Shown: positions 53,786-63,986, counted from the stretch's first letter. The stretch is DNA of 64,000 nucleotides from Prolixibacter bellariivorans ATCC BAA-1284 (GCF_000621705.1 NZ_JHXO01000008.1:248001-312000), one strand, 5' to 3'. Notes: generated by a model not told the origin, from the letters alone. Numbers and translations are program-made.

Positions 53786-56557
53786 TTATCCTGTAGTTCC
53801 CAGCGCATTGGCAATGGCGTTCACACATTGCAGGAGCGCAAACAGGTACTGGTCTTCATCCGGAAGATTGTCCTTTTTGGCAGCCCTCCATTTGCTGAGC
53901 AGTTCAATCTGCGCTTCGTGCAAATGAGCTAATGCTTCGGCCCGCAGCATGGTAGAATAATAGTGGTTCTTTCGACGTTCGTGAATGGGTATTTTCAACA
54001 AATCGGCCAACATATTTCGGGTTAGTTCCAGCTCGGTCACCATTTTGGCCATCATCCGTTCCCGAACATTGGCATCTTCCACTAACGAGGCATACTTCGC
54101 CATGATGTGCTCGTCGGTAGCGGCCAGACTCGAATCGAGGTTGGTGATCACATAGCGTACAAACGGGTCGTATTTCACCAGCTCGCGAAGCTTTGCGTAC
54201 TCCTGCGTATCGCCGGTCTGCATTTCCTTCAAGGTAGAGCCCACGCCATACCAGCTGGTTATATTGAACCGCGACTGCGCCCAGCTAAATACCCAAGGGA
54301 TGGCCCGCAAATCTTCGATGGAACGTTTACCCGTGCGGCGGGCCGGGCGCGAGCCAATTTTACTCGACTCGATCACGTCAATGGGCGTAGCCTGTGAAAA
54401 GAATTGAATGAAATCTGGGTCCGAAATCAATTCATGGTAGTAGTACTTTCCCCGCTCTCCCAGCTTGCCAAACAACCCGGCTACATCGCCATTCCCGGAA
54501 GGCAGAAACTTATGCAATGCTGTTTGCGCGGTGACGCTGGCCAGCATCAACTCGAGGTTATAAGCCGCGTTCACCAGGTTGGCATATTTCCGCTCGATGG
54601 TTTCGCCCTGTTCTGTTACCCGGAATTGCCCGTTCACCGAACCATGCGGAAGTGTTTTAATGAACCAGTGTAACGGCCCTGAACCACGGCTGATACTTCC
54701 TCCCTTTCCGTGGAAGAACCGGACAATGACACCGTGCTTCTTCCCTACTTCCGTGAGGTCGCGCTGTGCTTCGTTCAGAAACCATGAACTGGCCAGAATA
54801 CCGCCGTCCTTGTTGCTGTCGCTGTACCCGACCATCACATCCTGATAAAGGACTTTAGCTTTGGTCCTTTCCCGCTGCAACTCCAGACTATTCTTCACTA
54901 CTGGATGACTTAGGTAATCATCCAGAATTTGTGGGCTGTCTTTTAAATCTTCAATAGTTTCAAAGAGCGGTACCACGGGCAGCTTGGCCGCCAGGGCATT
55001 GTTGTATTGTATCGTGAGGCCTGCTTCCCGCATAAACAGATATACGGTCAACAGGTCCTCGGCATTGCGTGTCATACTAATGATGAGCTTCCCGATGGAA
55101 CGTCGGCTGTACCGGCTGATGTGATTCTGCACCACCTGAAGCGTCTCGATGACATTGCGGGCTTCGCTGCCGGTTCCGGCATGCTCCAGCAGAAACGGAC
55201 GGTTCATCTTCAGCTCCGCATCCAGAAATTTACGTTTCTCCGTCTGCGATGAAAGAGCCAGGCTCTCTGTATTCGCTCCCAACGATGCAGCAACCAACTG
55301 TTCCAGCGCTTTCTCGTGAAACTGGCTGTTCTGCCGAATATCGAGCTGTGCCAGGTGAAAACCAAAAATCGTCAGCAGTCGTTTGCAACGGCCAACATCG
55401 ACGTGAGCCACTTCCGGAATCCCATAATTTTCCAACTCTTGCGACAGTATATTCAAATCGGCTACTAACTGTTCAGAATGACGATAACGGTTTTCCGCGT
55501 CCTCCAGCGATAAGTTGTGCTCCTGCGTCACATCAATGGGCAACTTGTGAAGCAACAGCATCACATACGCCTTGAAAATCTCGTTCTGGTTCTCTTTCAA
55601 TACCTTTTCACCCGAAGTACCCAACTCAGATACCAGTTGTCCCAACCGGGTAGCAAACTCCTCTCCTGCTCCGTGCAAGCTGATATAAATACTCAGCTTT
55701 TGCGCCAGTGCTAATAGCTCCTTCTTCACAATCACAAAAGCATGAATGCGAAGTTTGTTAAGTGTCATACGGGTAATGTCGGGCGTTACCAATGGATGAC
55801 CATCACGATCGCCCCCAACCCAGTTTCCGAACGACAATCCCGGGAATAAATCTGTGTTATTCAATTTGGCAACATCAAACCCCGATTCTCGCCAGGCCTG
55901 TCGTAACCGTTTATCGAGGAAAACCACCACGTCGGGAAAAACGTTGGTGAGGTAGTGCAGAATATTGTCGAGCTCCGACTCCAGCCGGGGCTTTTCGATG
56001 TATATCTCGTCAATGTTCCAAAGCCGGTGCAGGATTTGTTTGATCTCATCGCGAATGTCTTCCCGCTCGATGTGGGTATACATCTTGTTCTCGCGGCGAA
56101 CCAGTAACAGGTAAAGTCTTCGGTATTCCTGCAGCACCACCGTTCGTTTGGCCTCTGTAGGATGCGCCGTCAGAACGGGCTCGACCAACACATCTGGCAA
56201 AACTTCCAAAATTTGATCTTCCGTGATACCTTTTTCTTTAAGCAATTTGAAGTTCGCCGACCAAAGTCCGTTTACAGAACTCATGTCCCCGTCCTCCTTC
56301 GCACGCCGGCTTTGCACGGCACCATTCACTTCCACCAGGTTCACCAGCTGGAAACTCATCGAAAGCATGTGAATGTAGTCATTACTCAGTAGTACTTCTT
56401 CGGGAGGTTGTTCATCGGAACTAATCCAGGGAATGTAAGGAACAATAGCCTGCTTACCGCTCTCTTCTAGCACTTCGCGAAAGCAAGTCAACAAAAAATC
56501 CAAATCGTCATACGGCCTTCCCAGCGCGTTCCTTACTTCGGTGAATACAGTTTTCAT
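53786..56557 (-). CDS. ppc: Phosphoenolpyruvate carboxylase
   Basis: 923 residues from the ATG at 56557. It carboxylates phosphoenolpyruvate to oxaloacetate to refill the TCA cycle. Motifs in order: LTAHPTEAKRTV (His132), SFGNWVGGDRDGHP, GYSDSNKDGGILASSW, FFHGKGGSISRGSGP, PARRTGKRSIEDLRAIPWVF and FNITSWYGVGS. The C-terminal end is TTG rather than the usual NTG. Length agrees with the bacterial family (about 880-930 residues). It is monocistronic. Confidence 0.97.
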   Translation of the reverse strand: MKTVFTEVRNALGRPYDDLDFLLTCFREVLEESGKQAIVPYIPWISSDEQPPEEVLLSNDYIHMLSMSFQLVNLVEVNGAVQSRRAKEDGDMSSVNGLWSANFKLLKEKGITEDQILEVLPDVLVEPVLTAHPTEAKRTVVLQEYRRLYLLLVRRENKMYTHIEREDIRDEIKQILHRLWNIDEIYIEKPRLESELDNILHYLTNVFPDVVVFLDKRLRQAWRESGFDVAKLNNTDLFPGLSFGNWVGGDRDGHPLVTPDITRMTLNKLRIHAFVIVKKELLALAQKLSIYISLHGAGEEFATRLGQLVSELGTSGEKVLKENQNEIFKAYVMLLLHKLPIDVTQEHNLSLEDAENRYRHSEQLVADLNILSQELENYGIPEVAHVDVGRCKRLLTIFGFHLAQLDIRQNSQFHEKALEQLVAASLGANTESLALSSQTEKRKFLDAELKMNRPFLLEHAGTGSEARNVIETLQVVQNHISRYSRRSIGKLIISMTRNAEDLLTVYLFMREAGLTIQYNNALAAKLPVVPLFETIEDLKDSPQILDDYLSHPVVKNSLELQRERTKAKVLYQDVMVGYSDSNKDGGILASSWFLNEAQRDLTEVGKKHGVIVRFFHGKGGSISRGSGPLHWFIKTLPHGSVNGQFRVTEQGETIERKYANLVNAAYNLELMLASVTAQTALHKFLPSGNGDVAGLFGKLGERGKYYYHELISDPDFIQFFSQATPIDVIESSKIGSRPARRTGKRSIEDLRAIPWVFSWAQSRFNITSWYGVGSTLKEMQTGDTQEYAKLRELVKYDPFVRYVITNLDSSLAATDEHIMAKYASLVEDANVRERMMAKMVTELELTRNMLADLLKIPIHERRKNHYYSTMLRAEALAHLHEAQIELLSKWRAAKKDNLPDEDQYLFALLQCVNAIANALGTTG

Positions 56558-56821
56558 AGTCATCGCAATTTATCTAAGGAACTAAACATCCGAAATTATG
56601 AACAGTTCAAAATGATTTGAAATTGGAAAATGAATAACGGTGGAATAATGTTGGCAAATCGCAGTAATCCGTTACGTTCTATCATCTAACCAGCGATATC
56701 AGAAGATTCGTATTCACCTGTATAAACGAAAGTGCCATTTTCAACAAAACATATAAATGGGTACATTTGACCATCAGAACCGTGCTATTTGCCATCATTA
56801 ATGACGAGCAATTAATTTTGA

Positions 56822-57697
56822 ATGAAAAGTCGATTTTACCATTGGATTACCGGAAGATTTCCGCAGAACTACCTCATTAAATATCCTTTCAGAGGGGCCA
56901 TCATCCTTACATTCTTTTCATTCCTGTTTACCATGCTGTACGATCCGCTTAATTTCCATGGTAACCAGATTTACACCTACCCTCAACTGATGGGATTATA
57001 TTGTTTTGTTGGAGGTTTTACAGTTTACTTGTCTACTCACTTACTGAAAATAATTCCCTATTTTCATTCAGAGGAAGAGTGGACACTTATAAAAGAAATT
57101 CTGGCCATTTTCATCATTCTTTTTGGAATCGGTTTAGGACTCTACTTCAGTGCCTTTTTCATCGATCCTCAAAATCCCCAGTGGACATTTCACAATCTCA
57201 TCGGCTCCGAGACGAATGCTTATTTAATCGGGAGCCTTCCTTTTCTGTTCTCTTTAGTTATCAACGTTTCGCACAAAGCTCATCTCGGCAGCAATCGAAG
57301 TGTTTCCGCTTCGCTAACAGATGACATCCCAATTGACGTTGCGGAAGAGATGATTCAAATCGAATCGAAGTTGAAAAAGGAAACCCTGAAATTTTATCCC
57401 AGCCAGTTCCTGTATGCCGAATCGGACGGCAACTATGTGGTATTTTATCTGAAAGAAGAAAACGAAGTACGGAAGAAGATTATTCGCAACTCCATTAGCC
57501 AGGTAGAAAACCAGCTTTTCGGCCAAGATCATTTTTTCCGCACCCACCGCTCATTCATTGTTAATCTGAAAAAGATATCCAGAAAAGAGGGAAATACCTC
57601 GGGCTATCGTTTAAGCTTGAAAGGTCTTTCTACCGAAATACCGGTTTCGCGTCAAAATGTGGCCAAATTCGATGAGATTTTTCCGCTCAAAGACTAA
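56822..57697 (+). CDS. Membrane-anchored LytTR DNA-binding regulator
   Basis: 291 residues. Four N-terminal membrane segments (ILTFFSFLFTMLYDPL, GLYCFVGGFTVYLSTHLL, EILAIFIILFGIGLGLYF, LIGSLPFLFSLVINV) are followed by a LytTR domain: QFLYAESDGNYVVFYL, IIRNSISQVENQLFGQDHFF and RTHRSFIVNLKKISR. There is no receiver domain, so it may sense directly in the membrane. It lies 180 bp upstream of a TonB-dependent receptor gene in the same direction, with short direct repeats between them. Confidence 0.9.
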   Translation: MKSRFYHWITGRFPQNYLIKYPFRGAIILTFFSFLFTMLYDPLNFHGNQIYTYPQLMGLYCFVGGFTVYLSTHLLKIIPYFHSEEEWTLIKEILAIFIILFGIGLGLYFSAFFIDPQNPQWTFHNLIGSETNAYLIGSLPFLFSLVINVSHKAHLGSNRSVSASLTDDIPIDVAEEMIQIESKLKKETLKFYPSQFLYAESDGNYVVFYLKEENEVRKKIIRNSISQVENQLFGQDHFFRTHRSFIVNLKKISRKEGNTSGYRLSLKGLSTEIPVSRQNVAKFDEIFPLKD

Positions 57698-57713
57698 ATC
57701 GAACGTTTCCACT

Positions 57714-57786
57714 GGTCACAAAATTTTGTCACTCATCACACATTCCAGCTGATTTAACAGGCCTTTCCAACCACTTGTCACAAATT
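57714..57786. promoter_or_regulatory. Direct repeats upstream of the TonB-dependent receptor gene
   Basis: GGTCACAAAATT (57714-57725) and TTGTCACAAATT (57775-57786) share GTCACAAA with 61 bases between starts. A third GTCAC follows at 57728. The 12-bp palindrome ACAAAATTTTGT covers 57718-57729. These may be binding sites for the LytTR regulator just upstream. Confidence 0.5.
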
Positions 57787-57806
57787 CTTGCCGTGTACCC
57801 CAACTC

Positions 57807-57838
57807 TTTGGAAGGTGAAAAGGAGTTTCCTCAATTTG
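57807..57838 (+). promoter_or_regulatory. Promoter of the TonB-dependent receptor gene
   Basis: A -33 TTTG at 57807-57810 and a -7 TCAATTTG at 57831-57838 (one mismatch to TAnnTTTG) are separated by 20 bases. The expected start point makes the ATG at 57879 more plausible than the one at 57840. Confidence 0.55.
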
Positions 57839-57878
57839 CATGAAAGACATCACGCAAATTTTAAACTTTCAGGAAACA

Positions 57879-60248
57879 ATGAAACGATTTTTCATCTTAG
57901 CAAACACCTCAAAGATTCTTTTCACGACGCTTATCGGGTTAATGACCTTCCAAAGCCTTTGGGCGCATTCCATCACCGGTCAGATTAAGGATGGTAAAAG
58001 TGACCAGTCCATTCCATATGCCACCATTTCGCTTTATAACGCGAACGATTCTTCATTAATAACCGGAACAGTCAGCGGAACCGATGGGCATTTTGCGATC
58101 GCGAAAGTAGCGTCGGGCAAATACAACCTTCACGTTAGCTTTATGGGGTATCAAACCGTAAGCCGTAAGATTGATCTAACCAACCAGGAAAATTATCACG
58201 CGGGTACCATTTTATTACAGGCAACGTCTGTCAAATTAGGAGAAGCGGTAGTAACCGGCGAACGCATCAGGGCCAAAGCAGAACCGGATAAAACAACGTA
58301 TTTCATCAACAAGAAGTTGGAAGATGCATCGAACACCGGCCTTGATGTGCTGAAATATATTCCGGGCGTACAACTCGATTTTAGTCAAAATCTTTCGCTT
58401 GAAGGAAACCAGAACATTCTGTTGCTTGTCGACGGCAAAGAGCGCGATACCGGATTCATCCGGCAGCTCGATGCCAGCCAGATTGATAAAGTAGAAGTAA
58501 CCACCATGCCCGGCTCGAAGTATGATGCCAGCCTCTCCGGCGTCATCAACATCATTTTGAAGCACAGGGAAACCGGTGTTAATGGTTACGTGCACGGCGA
58601 AATACCGACGTCCCAAAATGCCGTCTATATCTTCCCGGGATATGGATTGAATTATGGAGGAAAGAAATTCAGTTTTCAGACTTCATATAGTGGACAAATC
58701 AGTGATTTCCCAATTATTGAGAACAATTACCGTGAAATTAGTAAGCCTCAGCAAACTACTACCATTACCTCGCAGCAGGACGTAATGCAAAACAACTGGT
58801 CGCACCGGTTTAATTTCGGCATCGACTATTTCATGAACAAACAAAACCAGATCAACCTCTACACCTTTTACAACCCCTATTCCAGTGAGCACAACGGCAC
58901 AATGACCTTACAGTCGCAGATAAACCAAACACAGGACCGTTACTGGCAAGCAAAGAAAACTGACAACGACCGGAATCATAAGCTATTCGGTTCACTCTTT
59001 TACAAACACTTGTTCCATCAGCCCAACCAGGAATTGACTGTTGATGCCAGCTATTACTACCTTACAGCACATAACGCCACAACCTACGCTTATGATTCAT
59101 CTTCCGAAGGTGGTGCCTCAGAGCAAACCAATATCGTCAGGCCCCGGCAGCAGAACGCCAGCATAAAAGCAGATTTCACCACTCCGCTTACTGAATATTT
59201 TAAGCTGGAAACCGGAATGAAAGGTTTATTAAAATCGATGACCGACCGGCAATCTGACTCCTTCCGCTACCGCGAAAACATTATGGCAGGATACGGCTCG
59301 TTTTCTTTCGCGAAAGATAAGGTTCAACTCAACGCCGGTTTGCGTGCCGAACACTCGACCAATGATTTCATCGACCACTTCACGCGTCACTCCTGGGCGT
59401 GGTTGCCTTCAGCTTCATTGAACTATCAACTCTCAAAAACAAAGAGTCTCAAAATCTCTTACCGGCGCTCCATTTTTCGCCCCAATATCTATCAGCTGAA
59501 TCCATATCTGTCACAAAACGATCCGTATAGTTTACAGAGTGGAAACCCTTGGTTGAAACCGCAATTCAGCCAGGACCTCTTCCTTGATTATTCGATGAGG
59601 TTGGGGAATAATTTCCTTTCGACCCGCCTGTTTTACAACCAATCAAATCATGTCATCAATTCACTGACTTTCGTGAATGATTCGAATCTGTTTGAAACAA
59701 ACATTCACAACGCGGGAGAAATCGAACAACTCGGGCTACAAATCAGCGGCGCACTAAAGCTGGGCAAGACCTTCGCATTCAACCCCTACCTGAAGGTATT
59801 CAGTAATTGGACGCACCCCAATGCTATTGCCACGCAATATCAAACCGTAGCAAAACAGGAACTTAGCTATGAGATGGGGTTGTCAGCCATCGCATCCTTC
59901 AAACACGACTGGACTGCAGCTTTCCGGATGCAGTATTACCATCCCACCACCGATATCCAGACAATTCGTAACATGTCCGATGCTCTCTACTTTGTTTCGG
60001 TTGAGAAAACCATCAAAAAGAAGATTAAGTTAGGTATCGTTAGCGGTTTGCCCTTCAAACGCTCGTTCGCCTATCACGGAGAGAAAACCCAGGGACCAAA
60101 TTTCTATCAACGTTCTGTAGGAAGTGTTATCCTTCCCTCGGTTCCCATCTGGTTTTCCATCCGCTACCAGTTTAGTTCCGGCAAAAAAGTACACACCATT
60201 CAACGGGAAACAGAAAAACTTGACCGGATTCCGAAGAAAGGATTCTAA
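57879..60248 (+). CDS. TonB-dependent receptor, outer membrane beta-barrel family
   Basis: 789 residues from the ATG at 57879 (MKRFFILANTS), a better start than 57840 given the signal peptide. An N-terminal carboxypeptidase-regulatory-like domain (ITGQIKDGKSDQSIPYATIS) is followed by a plug (GLDVLKYIPGVQLDFSQNL, NQNILLLVDGKERDTGFI, VEVTTMPGSKYDASLSGVIN) and a barrel. No SusD-like partner or substrate enzyme is adjacent, so it is a solo importer. Likely controlled by the upstream LytTR protein. Confidence 0.9.
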   Translation: MKRFFILANTSKILFTTLIGLMTFQSLWAHSITGQIKDGKSDQSIPYATISLYNANDSSLITGTVSGTDGHFAIAKVASGKYNLHVSFMGYQTVSRKIDLTNQENYHAGTILLQATSVKLGEAVVTGERIRAKAEPDKTTYFINKKLEDASNTGLDVLKYIPGVQLDFSQNLSLEGNQNILLLVDGKERDTGFIRQLDASQIDKVEVTTMPGSKYDASLSGVINIILKHRETGVNGYVHGEIPTSQNAVYIFPGYGLNYGGKKFSFQTSYSGQISDFPIIENNYREISKPQQTTTITSQQDVMQNNWSHRFNFGIDYFMNKQNQINLYTFYNPYSSEHNGTMTLQSQINQTQDRYWQAKKTDNDRNHKLFGSLFYKHLFHQPNQELTVDASYYYLTAHNATTYAYDSSSEGGASEQTNIVRPRQQNASIKADFTTPLTEYFKLETGMKGLLKSMTDRQSDSFRYRENIMAGYGSFSFAKDKVQLNAGLRAEHSTNDFIDHFTRHSWAWLPSASLNYQLSKTKSLKISYRRSIFRPNIYQLNPYLSQNDPYSLQSGNPWLKPQFSQDLFLDYSMRLGNNFLSTRLFYNQSNHVINSLTFVNDSNLFETNIHNAGEIEQLGLQISGALKLGKTFAFNPYLKVFSNWTHPNAIATQYQTVAKQELSYEMGLSAIASFKHDWTAAFRMQYYHPTTDIQTIRNMSDALYFVSVEKTIKKKIKLGIVSGLPFKRSFAYHGEKTQGPNFYQRSVGSVILPSVPIWFSIRYQFSSGKKVHTIQRETEKLDRIPKKGF

Positions 60249-60299
60249 TTAAAATGGAAAATTGAAACAAAAGCTCACATTTGGACATGTGATAGCTAC

Positions 60300-60344
60300 G
60301 CACACAAAGGAATCATCTTTATTTATTGATTCAACTTTGTGTGC
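60300..60344. terminator. Hairpin after the receptor gene
   Basis: GCACACAAAG (60300-60309) pairs with CTTTGTGTGC, extended by GAATCA/TGATTC inside. It follows the receptor stop by about 50 bases. The T tail is weak. Confidence 0.65.
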
Positions 60345-60461
60345 TTTAGTTGGAAAACAATACAGCAGAACAGCCAACGCATCAACAACTTGGCATGAAT
60401 ATGAATTCATTTCGAACGAATAAAGTTGTAATTTTCCGCTAAATAGAAATAACTAACCAAC

Positions 60462-60815
60462 ATGGCAAATCATCTGTTTTTTTATGCAGCTCTTTCTCTC
60501 ACTTTAGTTCACGAAATGGATGCCATCCGTTGCCGGGAATGGAGTATTCTTCCGGGCTTATCCCTTCTAAAAGATGAAACAGCTTACCTCCTATACATGT
60601 TGGCTCATATTCCGTTGTATTTCTTACTATTCCTGAGTCTCGTGGGCAATCGACCTAAGGAAGGCTTGATCATTGGACTGGACATTTTCTTCATCGCTCA
60701 CCTTCTCATCCACATTCTCTTTTTGAAGAACCATAAAAACAAATTCAAAAATTGGTTTACATGGTCATTGATCACCGGAGCATCTGTCTTCGGTCTTCTG
60801 TACCTGTTTTTCTAA
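60462..60815 (+). CDS. Small membrane protein with HEMDAI motif
   Basis: 117 residues with four membrane segments. The N-terminal motif LVHEMDAIRCREW places His, Glu and Asp in the first segment, and AHIPLYFLLFL and AHLLIHILFLK carry further His. It resembles a family of unknown-function membrane proteins (DUF6713-like); I am not certain of the family number. A metal-binding membrane enzyme is possible from the His/Glu pattern. Confidence 0.65.
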   Translation: MANHLFFYAALSLTLVHEMDAIRCREWSILPGLSLLKDETAYLLYMLAHIPLYFLLFLSLVGNRPKEGLIIGLDIFFIAHLLIHILFLKNHKNKFKNWFTWSLITGASVFGLLYLFF

Positions 60816-60963
60816 ACAATATTTTCATTCCATTCGTTACCTTTACGGCCAATTCAAATCAAAACCTGCCAAGCTTCAAGTCCCTCGTTCATTTATTTGG
60901 CCAATCATCATTTTGACTATTTCAATTGACAAAAATACATCATAAACAAGAAAGCCACAGGTA

Positions 60964-63228
60964 ATGAAAAAAATCTTGCTTCTCCCGATGCTTCTTGCCG
61001 GCATCGTGCTGACCTTAAAAGGACAACCACCAACAGAACAACTTACTTCATTTGTCGTTCCATTCATCGGAACTGAAGGTGCCGGTAATGTTTTTCCAGG
61101 CGCTTCACTTCCTTTCGGGATGGTGAAACTGGGCCCCGATTGCGCAGACAAAAGTTCCAACTCCGGCTATGTGCCCGGAGCGGTGATTCATGGTTTCAGC
61201 CATGTTCACGTCAGCGGAACCGGCGGAGGCCCTAAATACGGAAATGTGCTGGTAATGCCTTTCACCGGGCCGTTTCAACCAGAAGAAATTCAATCACAAC
61301 CAGCCAATGAGCAGGCCAGTCCGGGCTACTTTGCCGTCGACCTGACCGATTACCACATCAAGGCCGAAATGACCGTCAGCCGTCGGGTTGGTTTCCACCG
61401 GTACACGTTCGGTGACAACAAAGAGCGGGGCATTCTAATCGATGCCGGGAGCATGCTGGGTGAGCATCACTGTTGTGGCGAAGCACAACAACTGATTGGC
61501 TCGGAAATCAATATTGTTTCCGACACACTGATTCAAGGTTACACGCGCGTGAGAGGTGGCTGGAACAAAGGAGGCGAATACACCGTATTCTTTTCCGCCG
61601 TTTTCGATACGCCAGCCAAATCATACGGGACATGGAAAGGAAACGTAGCCTCACCCGAAAAAGCGTCGGAATACGATAGCGGCGAAAAAACCGGTGCCTG
61701 GTTCTTCTTCGGCAATGGAAGTAAAAAAGCCATCCAGGCAAAAGTGGGCATTTCGTTCATCAGCAGCGGAAAAGCATTGGCCAATCTGCAGCACGAAGTT
61801 CCGGGATGGGATTTTGATAAAGTGCATCAGGACGCTGTTCAAACATGGAACAAAGTACTGAATACAATTCATGTTGAAGGCGCTTCGGATGATATGAAAA
61901 AAGTGTTCTATACCGCCATGTATCATGCCATGCTAATGCCGGTCGACCGGACCGGGGAAAATCCGAAATGGCACTCTGATGAACCGTATTACGACGATTT
62001 TTACGCCATCTGGGACACCTTCCGGGCAACGAATCCCCTGCTAACGCTCATTCAACCCGACCGGGAAAGAGATATAGTCCGTTCACTAATTGACATATAC
62101 CGTTACGAAGGCTACATGCCCGATTCGCGCAGCGGCAACCAGACCGGGCGTACCCAGGGCGGCAGCAACTGTGATATGGTGGTAGCCGACGCTTTCCTGA
62201 AAGGCTTGAAAGGCATCGACTACCAAACAGGATACGAAGCGATGGTAAAAGATGCAGAAATTCCGCCGGGAGGCAACCAGCAAACTGACGGACGAGGCGG
62301 CATTAACGAATACATCAAGCTGAACTACGTACCTGCGGAATACGAACCTAAAGAGAAATCGCCAACACTGCATACACCCAAGTTGTACGACCGGGCCGGA
62401 ACACGCACCGTGGAATATTCAGCGAACGATTGGGCCATCGCACAGGTAGCGAAAGGCATGGGTAAAGAAGCAGACTATGAAAAATACCGGAAACGGGCAT
62501 CCAACTGGGCCAACCTGTGGCGAAGCCAGGTAACTGATAGCGGTGTAAACGGATTCATCTGGCCCAAGCGACGGGACGGTTCGTGGGTCGAAGATTTCTC
62601 AACAACAAAAGCCGGCAGCTGGGGAAACTTCTTTTACGAGGCCGATTCATGGGAGTATTCCTTCTATGTGCCGCAAGACGCACGAGCATTGATTGACAGT
62701 TGTGGCGGACCGGAAACGTTCGTGAAAAGGCTGGATACCTTCTTTACGGGCCCCAACTACCGGGTAGACAATGAGCCGAGCTTCTTTACGCCGTGCTTAT
62801 ACACTTACGCCGGTTACCAGTATAAAAGCAGCGACCGCGTTCGCGATATCATTCAAAAGCACTACACCTCCGCAAAAGATGGTATTCCGGGTAACGACGA
62901 TTCGGGATCGATGTCAGCATGGCTGGTATTCAACACTGTAGGATTCTATCCCAACGCCGGACAGGATGTCTATCTCATCACTGCTCCACATTTCCATCGG
63001 GCCGTACTCGATTTGGGAGGCGGAAAGCAGCTGGAAGTAATTGCATCGAATCTTTCGGAGACAAACCGGTACATTCAGTCGGCCACATTGAACGGCCAAC
63101 CACTGAACAGGGCCTGGTTCCGCCACAGCGAAATTGCGAACGGCGGAAAACTCCGGTTCGTGATGGGACCGAAACCTTCGGATTTTGGAAAAGAGCATTT
63201 ACCTCCGTCCCTTTCCGATCCGGAATAG
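60964..63228 (+). CDS. Glycoside hydrolase family 92 alpha-mannosidase
   Basis: 754 residues with a signal peptide (MKKILLLPMLLAGIVLTLKG). GH92 enzymes are calcium-dependent exo-alpha-mannosidases that trim N-glycans. Motifs include FVVPFIGTEGAGNVFPGASL, GFSHVHVSGTGGGPKYGN, AIWDTFRATNPLL, DSRSGNQTGRTQGGSNCDM, GNDDSGSMSAWLVF and NTVGFYPNAGQDVYLI. Full length. It is not in a SusC/SusD cluster here, so uptake genes are elsewhere. The protein is probably periplasmic. Confidence 0.96.
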   Translation: MKKILLLPMLLAGIVLTLKGQPPTEQLTSFVVPFIGTEGAGNVFPGASLPFGMVKLGPDCADKSSNSGYVPGAVIHGFSHVHVSGTGGGPKYGNVLVMPFTGPFQPEEIQSQPANEQASPGYFAVDLTDYHIKAEMTVSRRVGFHRYTFGDNKERGILIDAGSMLGEHHCCGEAQQLIGSEINIVSDTLIQGYTRVRGGWNKGGEYTVFFSAVFDTPAKSYGTWKGNVASPEKASEYDSGEKTGAWFFFGNGSKKAIQAKVGISFISSGKALANLQHEVPGWDFDKVHQDAVQTWNKVLNTIHVEGASDDMKKVFYTAMYHAMLMPVDRTGENPKWHSDEPYYDDFYAIWDTFRATNPLLTLIQPDRERDIVRSLIDIYRYEGYMPDSRSGNQTGRTQGGSNCDMVVADAFLKGLKGIDYQTGYEAMVKDAEIPPGGNQQTDGRGGINEYIKLNYVPAEYEPKEKSPTLHTPKLYDRAGTRTVEYSANDWAIAQVAKGMGKEADYEKYRKRASNWANLWRSQVTDSGVNGFIWPKRRDGSWVEDFSTTKAGSWGNFFYEADSWEYSFYVPQDARALIDSCGGPETFVKRLDTFFTGPNYRVDNEPSFFTPCLYTYAGYQYKSSDRVRDIIQKHYTSAKDGIPGNDDSGSMSAWLVFNTVGFYPNAGQDVYLITAPHFHRAVLDLGGGKQLEVIASNLSETNRYIQSATLNGQPLNRAWFRHSEIANGGKLRFVMGPKPSDFGKEHLPPSLSDPE

Positions 63229-63257
63229 ACAGAAAATTCTGACAACAAAGCATAAAA

Positions 63258-63282
63258 AAAGTCCCGCCAAAAGCGGGACTTT
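63258..63282. terminator. Bidirectional terminator
   Basis: AAAGTCCCGC and GCGGGACTTT are perfect 10-bp complements with a 5-base loop. It lies between the convergent GH92 and cold-shock genes. Confidence 0.93.
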
Positions 63283-63310
63283 AAAATTTTCAATGTCTGT
63301 TATTTCCAGA

Positions 63311-63502
63311 CTATGCTAGTTTCACATTGACTGCATTTAAACCTTTTTTGCCCTCCTGCAATTCAAACGTTACTTCATCATCCTCACGAATCTGGTCGAT
63401 TAATCCGGATGAATGTACGAAATATTCTTTTGATGAATTTTCGTCTTTAATGAAGCCAAAACCTTTTGATTCATTAAAAAATTTTACTGTTCCTTTGTTC
63501 AT
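63311..63502 (-). CDS. Cold-shock domain protein
   Basis: 63 residues, a single CspA-type beta barrel. RNP1 is KGFGFIKDE and RNP2 is EYFVHSSGL, both RNA-binding. The start MNKGTVKFFN and length match the family. It probably acts as an RNA chaperone. The upstream 150 bases hold no gene and are expected to contain its leader. Confidence 0.95.
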   Translation of the reverse strand: MNKGTVKFFNESKGFGFIKDENSSKEYFVHSSGLIDQIREDDEVTFELQEGKKGLNAVNVKLA

Positions 63503-63654
63503 GATAATTGAATTAATTCGGTCTAAGTTACGGCTAATAATTGAAATCTAATCCTGTTTTGAAATTAATCTGCGGACTTATTTTTCCAGTTATTGTTCAA
63601 ATACCTGTTCTTATCAATAAATCTCTGGCCGTTAATCCTTAACCGAAAGACACA

Positions 63655-63840
63655 TCAAAGCGAAGCAATCATTTTCTCCAACTCCCTGCGAGAGAGTTTT
63701 AATTTCACGGCCAGAATTTTGAAAAAGTCCTCTTTTGTCTCATGCCTCCACATTAAATCGGCATTCGTCAATTGAGGGTATTTCCTTTTCAGATCCATTT
63801 GAATGCTGTTCCACTTGTTGATGTCAAAATCTGTACTCAT
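63655..63840 (-). CDS. CsbD-like small stress protein
   Basis: 61 residues, a helical hairpin. The pattern WNSIQMDLKRKYPQLTNADL then EDFFKILAVKLKLSRREL resembles CsbD/YjbJ proteins, whose role in general stress is not understood. It lies 152 bp upstream of the cold-shock gene in the same direction. Confidence 0.7.
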   Translation of the reverse strand: MSTDFDINKWNSIQMDLKRKYPQLTNADLMWRHETKEDFFKILAVKLKLSRRELEKMIASL

Positions 63841-63978
63841 TATTGTTGTTTTTTTAAATAAATAGATTCCTGAAGAGATAAATCATGAAGGTCTTTCCGA
63901 TGGGATGTAATAGAATTCTGATCTTTCGGAAGGCAGGTTCCGTTATGGGAAGCTTTTCGCATCAGTTGATTTAGTCTG

Positions 63979-63986
63979 CAAATATA
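63979..63986 (-). promoter_or_regulatory. Candidate -7 box upstream of the CsbD-like gene
   Basis: Minus-strand TATATTTG is a perfect TAnnTTTG match, about 138 bases before the start, implying a long leader. It could also serve a gene outside the window. Confidence 0.35.

Noticed and set aside
57840-57878. Start of the TonB-dependent receptor at 57840
   Set aside because: It lies directly at the -7 box and adds residues before an intact signal peptide.
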